A DNA stretch of 64,000 nt, from the NCBI RefSeq assembly GCF_028288225.1, contig NZ_JAQBOC010000078.1, positions 62,001-126,000 on the forward strand. Direction: 5' to 3'. The notes beneath the pieces are model-generated. The model saw only the letters and a program-made list of their open reading frames with translations. It was not told where the DNA came from and made no database searches. The position numbers and the translations under genes were made by a program. The stretch is from Mucilaginibacter sp. Its GTDB lineage: Bacteria > Bacteroidota > Bacteroidia > Sphingobacteriales > Sphingobacteriaceae. Numbering within the stretch: the stretch's first letter is position 1; each line of letters starts with the position of its first letter. Shown piece by piece: positions 43,961 through 52,895 of this stretch.

Positions 43961-46837
43961 ATGAACCCTATCACACTTTCATCAGGAAACCTGTTTACAA
44001 CGGTAATACATACCGGCAAAACAATTTTGCTGGTTATTACAGGGGTTTTTTGTTTTTTTAACGATGTTTCAGCAGGTATAAAACCCGTATATAAAACTTC
44101 ATCAGTAGCAACGTTAAACTCGCTTAAGTTTAACCCTGTAATAACCCGGACTACCGTACCTGGACCTGATTTCAAGGATTATACAGCAACAGTGCCGGGC
44201 TATGTCAGCTCAATAAAGGTGACCCCGGTTACTACTGACCCGGCATCAACAATAAAGGTTAACGGCGTTACGGTAATATCAGGAACAGAATCATCCGCTA
44301 TTTCTTTAAATGTAGGAAATAACGCCATAGCAACAGTAGTAACCGCCTCAGATGGTGTAACCACTAATACCTATCGTATAACCATAATACGGCAGACACC
44401 ACCGATTGTAACTTTAAGCTCGCTTGGGTTTAGCCCGGTAATAACAACAATTACGGTACCCGGCCCTGACTTTAAAGATTACACAGCAACTGTACCCAAT
44501 TCGGTAAGCTCGGTCATCGTTACACCAAAAGCAACAGATCCGGCAGCGACGATAAAAGTTAATGGTAAAATAGTGGCGTCGGGCACAAAATCGGCAGCCA
44601 TTCCGTTAAATTCGGGTAATAACACTATTATCACAATAGTAAAAGGGTCAGATGGTGTTACCACTAAAACTTATAGCATAACCATTAACCGGCTGGTTTC
44701 AACTGTTGCCACGCTAAATTCACTCAGGTATAATCCAACTATAGAAAGCGTTGCTGCATCCGGCCCCGATTTTGGAAATTATACCGCAACCGTAGGTAAT
44801 TCTGTAAGCTCGGTTAAGGCAATCCCTGTAACTACTGATCCCGGGGCTACTGTAAAAATTAATGGTGTAACTGTAGTATCAGGTGCGGCCTCTGCATCTA
44901 TTCCATTAAATATAGGCAGCAATACGATCACTGCCGTTGTAACCGCTGCAGACGGGATAACAAAGCTTACTTACAAAATTGTAATAACCCGGCAGGGCAA
45001 TGCTATGTTAACAGCGCTCACATTTTCGATAGGGCGGCTTACCTCAATAACAAAAGTTGCCGTACCCGGCCCATATTATAGAAACTACAGGGGTACTATT
45101 GAATATTATTATAACTCAGTAGTGGTAGAACCCTTAACTGACGATCCCGCATCAACGGTAAAAGTTAATGGCGTTACCGTAGCCACGGGAGCAAAATCGG
45201 GAACTATTGCCTTAAATTTTGGCGATAATACCATTACTACTGTAGTAACCGCTGCAGACGGTGTAACCATAAATACATACAATATTATAATTACACGGCT
45301 AACAGAGCCGATATTATCGTTTAAATCACTTTCTACTTACCCCGCAGCAACATTCACAAACCTTGCCACTGCAACAGTAGCGACTTCTGTAAGCTCAGTA
45401 AAAGTTATCCCTGTTGCTACCGACCCGCAGGCCAACGTAAAAATTAACGGGGTAACGATAACCCCCGGCGATTCGTCGGCAAGCATCGCATTAAAGGTTG
45501 GCAAAAACCCGATTAGCGTTAAAATTACCTCGAGTGATGGCAGGGCAATAAATTCTTTTACGTTAACTATAACCCGTAGCGCGCCAACGCCACCCACATT
45601 AAGCTCGTTTACGTTCAACCCTTCCCTATCGCTTGTAAAAATAGTCGGCGCTGATTTTGCAGATTATGCCGCATCGGCTGCCGATACTTTAAATTCGATA
45701 AAAGTAACTCCGGTAACTGCTGACCCTGCTTCAACCGTTACTGTAAATGGGGTAGTGGTAATATCGGGCCACTCATCTGCCGCTATCCCGATTGCATATG
45801 GCCCCAACGTGGTGTCCATTAAAGTTACGGCAAGCGATCACGTTACTTCGTCCACTTATAAAATAACGGTTACAAAGCCGCATGTTCTGACATTGGTAGC
45901 GGACCCAACGGTTGAGCTTCCTAATCACGGCGGGTTTTTACCGTTAACCCAGGTAAGCGGCCCACACACTAAAGATTATACATTAACTATCCCTTATTCT
46001 GTACAAATACTTACCATATCAGCCACAGCCAAAGACCCTACGGCCATAGTGAACAAAGGAATCGGTCATCCAAACAGTAATACATCGGTTTTCACCCAAC
46101 AATATCAAATAGGTGTCAGTAGAATAGATGTTACGGTTCAATCGGCCGATAATTCTCACTATGCCGACTACTTTATTGCTATAACACGTGCAGGACCGCC
46201 TAACGATGTTAATTTGAATTCGCAGCAATGGGACCCCTCTATAGGCCTTAGTGCTGCAACTGACGCCAATGGATCGTATTCGGCAGGAACTGTATCAAAC
46301 TCAGTGAACCGCGCTTATGTGGACGTTGTGCCGCAGGATCCGTTTGCCACAGCAAGCATTAATGGTATGGCGTTAATATCAAACCGTAGCGATTATTTTC
46401 CCTTGATTGTTGGCAATAATACGTTTTTAATTACCATTACGTCGGCAAATGGGTTGGCGCACAAAATTTACAGAACGGTTTTGACCCGGTTACCACCTAC
46501 CCCGAACGCATTGGCCTATAACGAAGATAGTGTGCTCCCGCTTTCAAATAGAGATGTAGTAGTGCACCAAAGCGTTTCGCCTAATGGCGATGGAATTGGG
46601 GATTACCTGTTGATTGACGGAATTGCGGCGTACCCTGACAATAAGCTCACTATCATAAATGCAGGCGGCGCACTGGTTTACGAAACTACCGGTTATGATA
46701 ATACTTTAAAAGTATTTAAGGGGGGCTCAAGCATCACTGGTAAACTGCAGCGGTCAGGCACCTATTTTTATTCATTAGATTATAAGCAGGGGAATAACCT
46801 GAAACATAAAACGGGTTATTTAATACTCAAATATTAA
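43961..46837 (+). CDS. T9SS type B surface protein with eight cadherin-like repeats
   Basis: A 958-residue paralogue. The 38-residue signal peptide (ending CFFNDVSA) differs from the upstream protein's at only a few positions. About eight cadherin-like repeats follow. The first three carry the PGPDFKDYTATV or related insertion; repeat 5 lacks it (PAATFTNLATATVATSV) and the last ones are strongly diverged. The type B sorting domain is at about 866-958 (SPNGDGIGDYLLIDG to HKTGYLILKY). About 70 bp upstream of the ATG are also shared with the previous gene, implying conserved expression signals. It is followed by the next paralogue after only 91 bp without a visible terminator. Confidence 0.9.
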   Translation: MNPITLSSGNLFTTVIHTGKTILLVITGVFCFFNDVSAGIKPVYKTSSVATLNSLKFNPVITRTTVPGPDFKDYTATVPGYVSSIKVTPVTTDPASTIKVNGVTVISGTESSAISLNVGNNAIATVVTASDGVTTNTYRITIIRQTPPIVTLSSLGFSPVITTITVPGPDFKDYTATVPNSVSSVIVTPKATDPAATIKVNGKIVASGTKSAAIPLNSGNNTIITIVKGSDGVTTKTYSITINRLVSTVATLNSLRYNPTIESVAASGPDFGNYTATVGNSVSSVKAIPVTTDPGATVKINGVTVVSGAASASIPLNIGSNTITAVVTAADGITKLTYKIVITRQGNAMLTALTFSIGRLTSITKVAVPGPYYRNYRGTIEYYYNSVVVEPLTDDPASTVKVNGVTVATGAKSGTIALNFGDNTITTVVTAADGVTINTYNIIITRLTEPILSFKSLSTYPAATFTNLATATVATSVSSVKVIPVATDPQANVKINGVTITPGDSSASIALKVGKNPISVKITSSDGRAINSFTLTITRSAPTPPTLSSFTFNPSLSLVKIVGADFADYAASAADTLNSIKVTPVTADPASTVTVNGVVVISGHSSAAIPIAYGPNVVSIKVTASDHVTSSTYKITVTKPHVLTLVADPTVELPNHGGFLPLTQVSGPHTKDYTLTIPYSVQILTISATAKDPTAIVNKGIGHPNSNTSVFTQQYQIGVSRIDVTVQSADNSHYADYFIAITRAGPPNDVNLNSQQWDPSIGLSAATDANGSYSAGTVSNSVNRAYVDVVPQDPFATASINGMALISNRSDYFPLIVGNNTFLITITSANGLAHKIYRTVLTRLPPTPNALAYNEDSVLPLSNRDVVVHQSVSPNGDGIGDYLLIDGIAAYPDNKLTIINAGGALVYETTGYDNTLKVFKGGSSITGKLQRSGTYFYSLDYKQGNNLKHKTGYLILKY

Positions 46838-46928
46838 ATCGAATTAAATTATAATGTAAGCTAATTGCAAGTCCTGGGAAAAATTTATGCTAAGGGCACT
46901 GTCAAAGGCTTATCTAAATATATATATC

Positions 46929-49514
46929 ATGAAAACATCAGTACTTTCATCAAAACGGCTTTTGGCAATTCTCCCCCACAAAATATCTGCAACATTTTTT
47001 TTAATATTATTTGGCTTTTGCACCAATGTTTTTGCAGACGGAATATCAACAAATAAAGTATCGTCAGTTACTACCTTAAATTCACTTTCATTTAATCCAA
47101 CTATTAATAAAACTACAGTTGCTGGCGCGCATTTTAGAGATTATACGGCTACCGTGCAAAATTCTGTCAATGCAATTAAAGTAATCCCTGTGGCAACAGA
47201 TGCCAATGCAACAATAAAAGTTAATGGCGTTCCGGTATTATCAGGCAGTACATCGGCCTCGATCCCGCTTCACGTGGGTACAAATACTATCACCACAAGA
47301 GTAACCGCTACAGATGGCGTTACCAGCAACCTCTATAGTATTGTAATTACCAGGCTTGTACCTGCCACTGCTACTTTAAATTCGCTATCATTTAGTCCCA
47401 ATTTTGCCAGGGTTACGGTACCTGGGCTGGATTTTAGGGACTATATGGCTACCGTGCCCTCATATGTGAGCACAGTATCCGTAATTCCCGTAACAACCGA
47501 CCCCGCGTCAACTGTGAAAGTAAACGGAATAACAGCGGCGTCAGGGACCGCAACGCCCCCGATATCGTTAGCGGTGGGGTCAAACACCATCACTACGGTA
47601 GTGACTGCATCGGACGGCATAACAACCAATGTATATTCTATAGTAATAACCAGGCCGGTACCGCCGGTGGCCACCCTTTACGCCCTCTATTTTTCGCCGA
47701 CAATTACCAGGGTTAATGTGCCTGGCGCCGACTTTAGAGACTATACCGCAACCGTACCTGCGTATGTAACATCGATAACCGTTACTCCGGTAACAACTGA
47801 TGTAGCAGCCACGGTAATCATAAATGGCGTTAAAGTAGCATCGGCTATTGCATCAAAGCCTATAAAGCTAAATGTTGGGCCTAACGTTATTAAAGCGGTT
47901 GTAACCGCATCTGACGGTGTAACCAAGCTAACCTACGGTGTTACAATAACCAGGCTGCCCGATGTCCTGTTAAAATCTTTTAGAGCTGATGGTGCAGAAC
48001 AGGTTACAGGGCCCGACTATAGAGATTATGCCGCAACCGTTTCGAGCCTGACCACAACCTATTTTGTAACTCCCGTTGCACACGATCCGACATCTACCAT
48101 AAAAGTGAACGGAATTCCTGTTTTATCGGGGAATGATTCACCAAGGCTTCCGCTGAATACCGGATCAAATACCATAACCACTGTTGTAACGGCAGCAGAC
48201 AGTGTAACCAAAGCTACCTATAAAGTGGTTGTTACGCGGCTTGCAGCTGTTGCACCAACCTTGAGTAAAGTTACTGTTACAAGCGGCAAACCGCTTGTAA
48301 GGGTGACAGGCCCGGATTTCAGGGATTATACAACCAGTGTTGATAGCAGCGTAGTCCGGGTAGAGGTTAGAGCTGTACTGACAGTTCCTGACGATTTTCA
48401 CAAAGGACGACTAACTATTAACGGGACTTTAATGAAGTGGAGTGACGAGCTTACTGTTTTTTTAAAGCCAGGTATTAATATAATTACAATTAAAGTAACG
48501 GGGGAAGACACGACAGCCTCCAATATTTATAAAATAACTTTAAGCAAACCACACATGGAAACGCTTGCCGGAGGTAATCCTGTGTTTGCGCGCGACGATG
48601 GAACTGCCATTGAATTAAAAGCGGTAACCGGTACGCACTTCAGAAACCTGACCGGATTTGTACCAAGCTTTACCACCAAGGCACTGCTAAACATAAAAAC
48701 TGAAGACCCTGCAGCATCAGTAAAAGTTAACGGGGTAAGCGGTAGCTCTCCCGGTGTTTTCTCAAATAATTTAAATTTAAATGTAGGGGTTAATACCTTT
48801 AATATAATAATAACCTCGTACGATGGATTACGCAGCAACACTTATAACGTTGTTATAACACGCGAAAGGCCAGGATATGATGCAACGTTAGCATCCAATT
48901 ACTGGGGGCCCGATTTGTGGCCACCACTAGTTGACGGGCCCGACGAAAAAGATTGGGTATGGCATGTGTTTTTCCCTTTCTCATCAATCCAAGCTATTGC
49001 GATACCGGATGATTCGCAATCGACGATGAAAATTAACGGCATTCTGTTGCAATCAAATGCCGCATCAACGCCTATTCCTTTAAAAGTTGGTGTTAATATC
49101 ATTTCGATAGTGGTGACTTCCAGGAACGGGTTAAATTCAAAAACGTATAAACTTGCATTAACCCGTTTCGCCGAAGGGTCTCATGTTCTCGCCTATACAG
49201 AAGACCAGGTGTTGCCTGTAATAAATAACGTTATTGTGGTGCACGAAAACCTTTCGCCCAATGGCGATGGGATCGGCGATTTTTTACAGATAGACGGCAT
49301 TGCCGGCCATCCTGATAACAAGCTAACCATCATAGACAGGAGCGGCGCCCTTGTATATGAAGCAAGGGGTTATGACAATGTTTTGAAGGTGTTTGACGGG
49401 CGCTCTAGCGTTAATGGCAAGCTGCAGCAGGCAGGTACCTATTTTTACTCACTGACCTATAAAGCAGGCGCCGAAACCAAATACAAAACAGGGTTTATTA
49501 TGCTTAAGTATTAA
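46929..49514 (+). CDS. T9SS type B surface protein with seven cadherin-like repeats
   Basis: An 861-residue paralogue, the last of the four-gene series. I chose the ATG at 46929 (KTSVLSSKRLLAIL follows) because it starts a 36-residue signal peptide like those of its neighbours; a longer frame from 46887 adds 14 non-signal residues. Seven cadherin-like repeats follow, the first three regular (NVPGADFRDYTATV) and the last two strongly diverged (VDGPDEKDWVWHV). The type B domain is at about 770-861 (SPNGDGIGDFLQIDG to KTGFIMLKY). A 17-bp terminator stem follows the gene and closes the series. Confidence 0.9.
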   Translation: MKTSVLSSKRLLAILPHKISATFFLILFGFCTNVFADGISTNKVSSVTTLNSLSFNPTINKTTVAGAHFRDYTATVQNSVNAIKVIPVATDANATIKVNGVPVLSGSTSASIPLHVGTNTITTRVTATDGVTSNLYSIVITRLVPATATLNSLSFSPNFARVTVPGLDFRDYMATVPSYVSTVSVIPVTTDPASTVKVNGITAASGTATPPISLAVGSNTITTVVTASDGITTNVYSIVITRPVPPVATLYALYFSPTITRVNVPGADFRDYTATVPAYVTSITVTPVTTDVAATVIINGVKVASAIASKPIKLNVGPNVIKAVVTASDGVTKLTYGVTITRLPDVLLKSFRADGAEQVTGPDYRDYAATVSSLTTTYFVTPVAHDPTSTIKVNGIPVLSGNDSPRLPLNTGSNTITTVVTAADSVTKATYKVVVTRLAAVAPTLSKVTVTSGKPLVRVTGPDFRDYTTSVDSSVVRVEVRAVLTVPDDFHKGRLTINGTLMKWSDELTVFLKPGINIITIKVTGEDTTASNIYKITLSKPHMETLAGGNPVFARDDGTAIELKAVTGTHFRNLTGFVPSFTTKALLNIKTEDPAASVKVNGVSGSSPGVFSNNLNLNVGVNTFNIIITSYDGLRSNTYNVVITRERPGYDATLASNYWGPDLWPPLVDGPDEKDWVWHVFFPFSSIQAIAIPDDSQSTMKINGILLQSNAASTPIPLKVGVNIISIVVTSRNGLNSKTYKLALTRFAEGSHVLAYTEDQVLPVINNVIVVHENLSPNGDGIGDFLQIDGIAGHPDNKLTIIDRSGALVYEARGYDNVLKVFDGRSSVNGKLQQAGTYFYSLTYKAGAETKYKTGFIMLKY

Positions 49515-49534
49515 TTAGCAGTTAGGAGAATGGA

Positions 49535-49575
49535 GTTTTCGGAATACAGGTTTTTATTACCTGTGTTCCGAAAAC
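49535..49575 (+). terminator. 17-bp hairpin terminator closing the paralogue series
   Basis: GTTTTCGGAATACAGGT pairs with ACCTGTGTTCCGAAAAC (one T-G wobble) around a 7-nt AT loop. It lies 20 bp after the stop of the 861-aa gene. Confidence 0.85.
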
Positions 49576-49796
49576 TATCTTCGTGTAAGAATAATTTCAA
49601 TGGTTAGCGGACGAGATGACCAAGACGGTACGATAAATGCCTGCCTCCGTAAAAAAACCCAACATTGCCTGTTGCAATGGTAGTAATTCATACCGGTAAA
49701 TGCTCCATCCGGTTAATGCTAAACGTCAGTTTTCGCCGTAGTGTGCATACCATGTAATAGAGGGATTCAAATTGAGGCAATGCATGCCGCATATTA

Positions 49797-50735
49797 CTAA
49801 ACCGCCCTTATTGTGCCAATAGCGTTTAATGATGCTGCAAAGGTTTTGTTTTCGGGTTTACCCGGGATAAGATGCATAGCTGTTACTTGTGATTTTTGCT
49901 TTTGGTCATCAAAGTTATAATCCATTTTGCCCATCATTAGTCCATCAAAGCCGGCCTGGCACAAAAATATTTCATGGTGCAGGCTATTATTTAACAATGT
50001 TGGCCCATGTGCTATTTTACGGTTATCACCGCCGATGATCATATCAATATTTGCCGATTGTTTCGCGAGCTTCTGATTATCGGGAATATTACCTGCTTTA
50101 TTATTACCCAGGTGAGAAATACAAATAACAAGGTCGCAATTTTCGTCGTTTTTTAACAGAGCGGCCGTTTTGTTGGCGCATTTTATTGCATCATTATAAA
50201 TAATACTATCATCAGGCTGGCCAACGCCGGTTATGCCTACTTTTAGCTTGCCTGTGTTGACAACTATATAAGGCTTTACAAATTTACTTAGCGTATAATT
50301 AAGCTGATAGTTACAATTAACCAATGTAAATTGCATTAGCGGTGCCAGTTGTGCAAGGTAATCCTCGCCTTTTGAAAGCTCATGGCTACCAATTGCAGCA
50401 GCATGGTAGCCCACACTGTTCATTGCCTCTATTACCTTTTTATGTTCGGTATAAGTTTGGGTTTTATTTAAAAAGCTTCCTCCATCAAGCAGTAACCCTT
50501 TGGCGTTATTGTTTGATAGTGTACTTTTTATGTGGTTTAAGCCTCCCATATTTTTATAGGCAGCACTTAAATTGCCGTGCAGATCATTAGTATGATAAAT
50601 AGTAATAGTATTATCAGCTGCAGGTGTGACCTGGATATTTTTAACTGCTGCTATAGAAGCAAATGGCTTATTTAGTGCAACTGCACCGGCAAGTAATGAA
50701 AGCTGGCCTATAAAACGCCTGCGTTGATTGGTCAT
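49797..50735 (-). CDS. Tat-exported metallophosphatase/5'-nucleotidase homologue, catalytically degenerate
   Basis: A 312-residue protein with a twin-arginine signal (RRRFIGQLSLLAGAVAL, 5-21), so it is probably exported folded by the Tat system. The fold is that of the calcineurin-like 5'-nucleotidase family: HTNDLHGN (48-55) and ISHLG (206-210) keep Asp51, His53 and His208. Other metal or catalytic positions are changed: the usual DxGD is DGGS (Ser87), GNHE is GSHE (Ser117), and GGHN is GGDN (Asp237). It is therefore likely to be inactive or to have a changed metal site. It lacks the C-terminal nucleotide-binding domain of full-length 5'-nucleotidases. It is transcribed divergently from the tail-collar genes. 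Confidence 0.85.
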   Translation of the reverse strand: MTNQRRRFIGQLSLLAGAVALNKPFASIAAVKNIQVTPAADNTITIYHTNDLHGNLSAAYKNMGGLNHIKSTLSNNNAKGLLLDGGSFLNKTQTYTEHKKVIEAMNSVGYHAAAIGSHELSKGEDYLAQLAPLMQFTLVNCNYQLNYTLSKFVKPYIVVNTGKLKVGITGVGQPDDSIIYNDAIKCANKTAALLKNDENCDLVICISHLGNNKAGNIPDNQKLAKQSANIDMIIGGDNRKIAHGPTLLNNSLHHEIFLCQAGFDGLMMGKMDYNFDDQKQKSQVTAMHLIPGKPENKTFAASLNAIGTIRAV

Positions 50736-50875
50736 AATTAACAGGGATATGTGATGTTTAAGTAATATCGATTTAAAGGTAATAATGATTTTGATATTTT
50801 TTAATAATAAGCGTTTTTTTTAAATGATTATCCGCAAAATATTTTTTTTAATATTAATGTTTATTAAAAAATAAT

Positions 50876-50883
50876 TAGATTTG
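50876..50883 (+). promoter_or_regulatory. -7 box TAGATTTG of the tail-collar genes
   Basis: Exact TAnnTTTG match 20 bp before the first collar ATG, in very AT-rich DNA. Confidence 0.55.
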
Positions 50884-50903
50884 GCATTCAATCTAAAAAC
50901 CTT

Positions 50904-51461
50904 ATGGATCCTTTTGTCGCACAAATAATGTTATGCGGATTTAATTTTGCCCCAAGGGGTTGGGCTACCTGCGATGGGCAATTACTGCCTATAAGCCAGA
51001 ATACGGCCCTGTTTTCTCTTTTAGGGACTTTTTATGGCGGTAATGGGACAAGTGTTTTCGCATTGCCTAATCTGCAGGGGCAAGCTGCTGTAAACCAGGG
51101 ACAGGGAAACGGACTAAGTGACTATTTTTTGGGACAACAAACCGGATCACAAACCTATACCTTGCAGACATCAGAAATACCAACTCACACGCATAGTTTT
51201 TCTGTGTACTCGGGGCCTGTTACTGCTGGCGATATTAAAAATACGGCATCAGGCAATAGCCTGTCGCGCGGGCTCTCAACAGGTTCGGGCCCACATGCTG
51301 TTACCACTAAATTATATGCTACGGATATTGCCAGTAATTCAGTTGCCCTTCAAACTGAACTTGCTGCAGCTGGCGGAAACCTGCCATATAAGATTATGCA
51401 GCCTTATTTAGTGCTAACTCACATTATCGCAATGCAGGGTGTTTTCCCGTCACGCACATAA
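50904..51461 (+). CDS. Tail-collar-domain protein 1 (MdpB-like)
   Basis: A 185-residue protein of the phage-tail-collar (microcystin-dependent protein) family. The N-terminal collar domain runs through FNFAPRGWATCDGQLLPIS (about 14-32), FSLLGTFYGGNG and FALPNLQGQAAVNQG. It is followed by the conserved IPTHTHSF segment near 92 and a C-terminal MQPYLVLTHIIAMQGVFPSR. It has no signal peptide. In phages such domains trimerise at fibre bases; here there is no tail, sheath, baseplate or capsid gene nearby. Two paralogues follow, 39 and 882 bp after its stop. The role in bacteria is not established. Confidence 0.88.
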   Translation: MDPFVAQIMLCGFNFAPRGWATCDGQLLPISQNTALFSLLGTFYGGNGTSVFALPNLQGQAAVNQGQGNGLSDYFLGQQTGSQTYTLQTSEIPTHTHSFSVYSGPVTAGDIKNTASGNSLSRGLSTGSGPHAVTTKLYATDIASNSVALQTELAAAGGNLPYKIMQPYLVLTHIIAMQGVFPSRT

Positions 51462-51500
51462 TACAATAACGTTAAATATACCATCTGATAATATAATAGT

Positions 51501-52052
51501 ATGGACCAACCTTTCATGGCTTCAATTTTTTTGATGAGCTTTAATTTCGCACCCAGAGGGTGGGCGCTTTGCAACGGGCAGTTTTTGCCGATAAATCAAA
51601 ACCAGGCGCTGTTTTCTCTTTTGGGGACTGTGTACGGGGGCAACGGGCAGACAACTTTTGCACTGCCTAATTTGCAGGGCCGGGTACCTGTTCATACAGG
51701 AAATGGTTTAATACTAGGAGAAAAAGCAGGAGAAGAAAGTCACATATTAACTTACAGTGAGCTGCCGGCGCATACACATGATTTTAAAGTAAGCACTGGT
51801 GTTCCAACGGAAGTCATACCAACTGTAAATGTGTCATCATTGGCTCAGGGGCCAGTAACAGGTGTTGGCGCCGATGCTTCAAATATTTTTTTGTATACCA
51901 ATACGCCCCCGGGGGCCGGCAATCAGCTTGTTAGCCTGCATCCGGCAAGCGTTGGCAACAACGGTGGCAGCCAGGCACATAATATAATGCAACCATATCT
52001 TGTATTAAGCTATTGTGTGGCGCTTCAGGGTATTTTCCCATCCCGTAATTAA
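51501..52052 (+). CDS. Tail-collar-domain protein 2 (MdpB-like)
   Basis: A 183-residue paralogue, close to the first in its first 65 residues (FNFAPRGWALCNGQFLPINQ, FSLLGTVYGGNGQTTFALPN) and sharing the ELPAHTHDF segment and the C-terminal MQPYLVLSYCVALQGIFPSR. The central variable segment (about 95-155) differs, as expected for the exposed part of a fibre-like protein. It has no signal peptide. It begins 39 bp after collar 1 without a terminator between them, so the two are probably co-transcribed. Confidence 0.88.
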   Translation: MDQPFMASIFLMSFNFAPRGWALCNGQFLPINQNQALFSLLGTVYGGNGQTTFALPNLQGRVPVHTGNGLILGEKAGEESHILTYSELPAHTHDFKVSTGVPTEVIPTVNVSSLAQGPVTGVGADASNIFLYTNTPPGAGNQLVSLHPASVGNNGGSQAHNIMQPYLVLSYCVALQGIFPSRN

Positions 52053-52343
52053 TTAAAAAAACTATAATCCGGGTGGAATTAAACCGAGGCAATTTAATGC
52101 CAGATGCCATGTTTAGCAAATGCTATTATGGTTTTAATAAAGTGTTACAAGGGGCTGTATCTTAAACGAATTAATATTATTATTAAATAATAATTAATCC
52201 AGTTGAGAAATAGCGTTTAATGGTAAAATTTGATCGGGATAATTAACTAATATTATTGTCCATAAAGTGCAGCACTTTTAAAAAATATATGTATCAATTT
52301 AATAAGGGATAAATCCTAATTATTTTATTTAATCTATTAATTT
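52053..52343. other. 291-bp AT-rich spacer between collar genes 2 and 3
   Basis: No gene. It includes a TTAATATTATTATT / AATAATAATTAA near-palindrome around 52171-52199 that could act as a weak terminator, and must hold the promoter of the third collar gene and its downstream partners. Confidence 0.45.
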
Positions 52344-52889
52344 ATGCAACCATTCATAGGCGCGATCATTTTATTTGGCGGCAACTTCCAGATCGCCGGC
52401 TGGTCCTTTTGCGCCGGCCAGCTAATGCCGATATCTGAAAACGATACATTATTTTCACTGATTGGAACCACCTATGGCGGGGATGGCCAGGAAACTTTTG
52501 GTTTGCCTGATCTGCAGGGAAGAGTTGCAATCCATATGGGGCAGGGGTCCGGTTTAAGCAACCGTGTAATTGGGGAGCAGTCCGGAACAGAATCAGTAAC
52601 ACTTACTACAAATCAAATCCCGTCACATAATCACAATGCATTAGTAAGCCCCAATATTGGTACTACGGGGATCCCGGTTGCCGGCACCTATCTTGCAACA
52701 CCTTATATCGCTTCCGGGCCCAATGCTACATCATTAAAAATTTATAATGCCAATGCGCCTGATACCGTGATGTCAAATCAGATAATTGGTCCCGGGCCGG
52801 GTGGTAACCAGCCTTCCTCTATTATTCAGCCTGTTTTGGGTCTTACTTATCTTATATCCTTGTTTGGGATTTTTCCAAGCCAAAATTAA
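52344..52889 (+). CDS. Tail-collar-domain protein 3 (MdpB-like)
   Basis: A 181-residue collar-domain protein, more diverged than the other two: FGGNFQIAGWSFCAGQLMPI, then FSLIGTTYGGDGQETFGLPD, the IPSHNHNALV segment and a C-terminal IIQPVLGLTYLISLFGIFPS. It has no signal peptide. It is separated from collar 2 by 290 bp but is only 6 bp from the LivJ-like gene downstream, so it heads a tight unit with that gene and the giant T9SS protein. Confidence 0.88.
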   Translation: MQPFIGAIILFGGNFQIAGWSFCAGQLMPISENDTLFSLIGTTYGGDGQETFGLPDLQGRVAIHMGQGSGLSNRVIGEQSGTESVTLTTNQIPSHNHNALVSPNIGTTGIPVAGTYLATPYIASGPNATSLKIYNANAPDTVMSNQIIGPGPGGNQPSSIIQPVLGLTYLISLFGIFPSQN

Positions 52890-52895
52890 TATTAA

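Noticed and set aside
50904..52889. Prophage or phage-tail remnant
   Set aside because: Only collar-domain genes are present; there is no portal, terminase, capsid, tape measure, sheath, lysis, integrase or attachment repeat, and flanking genes are normal for the host.
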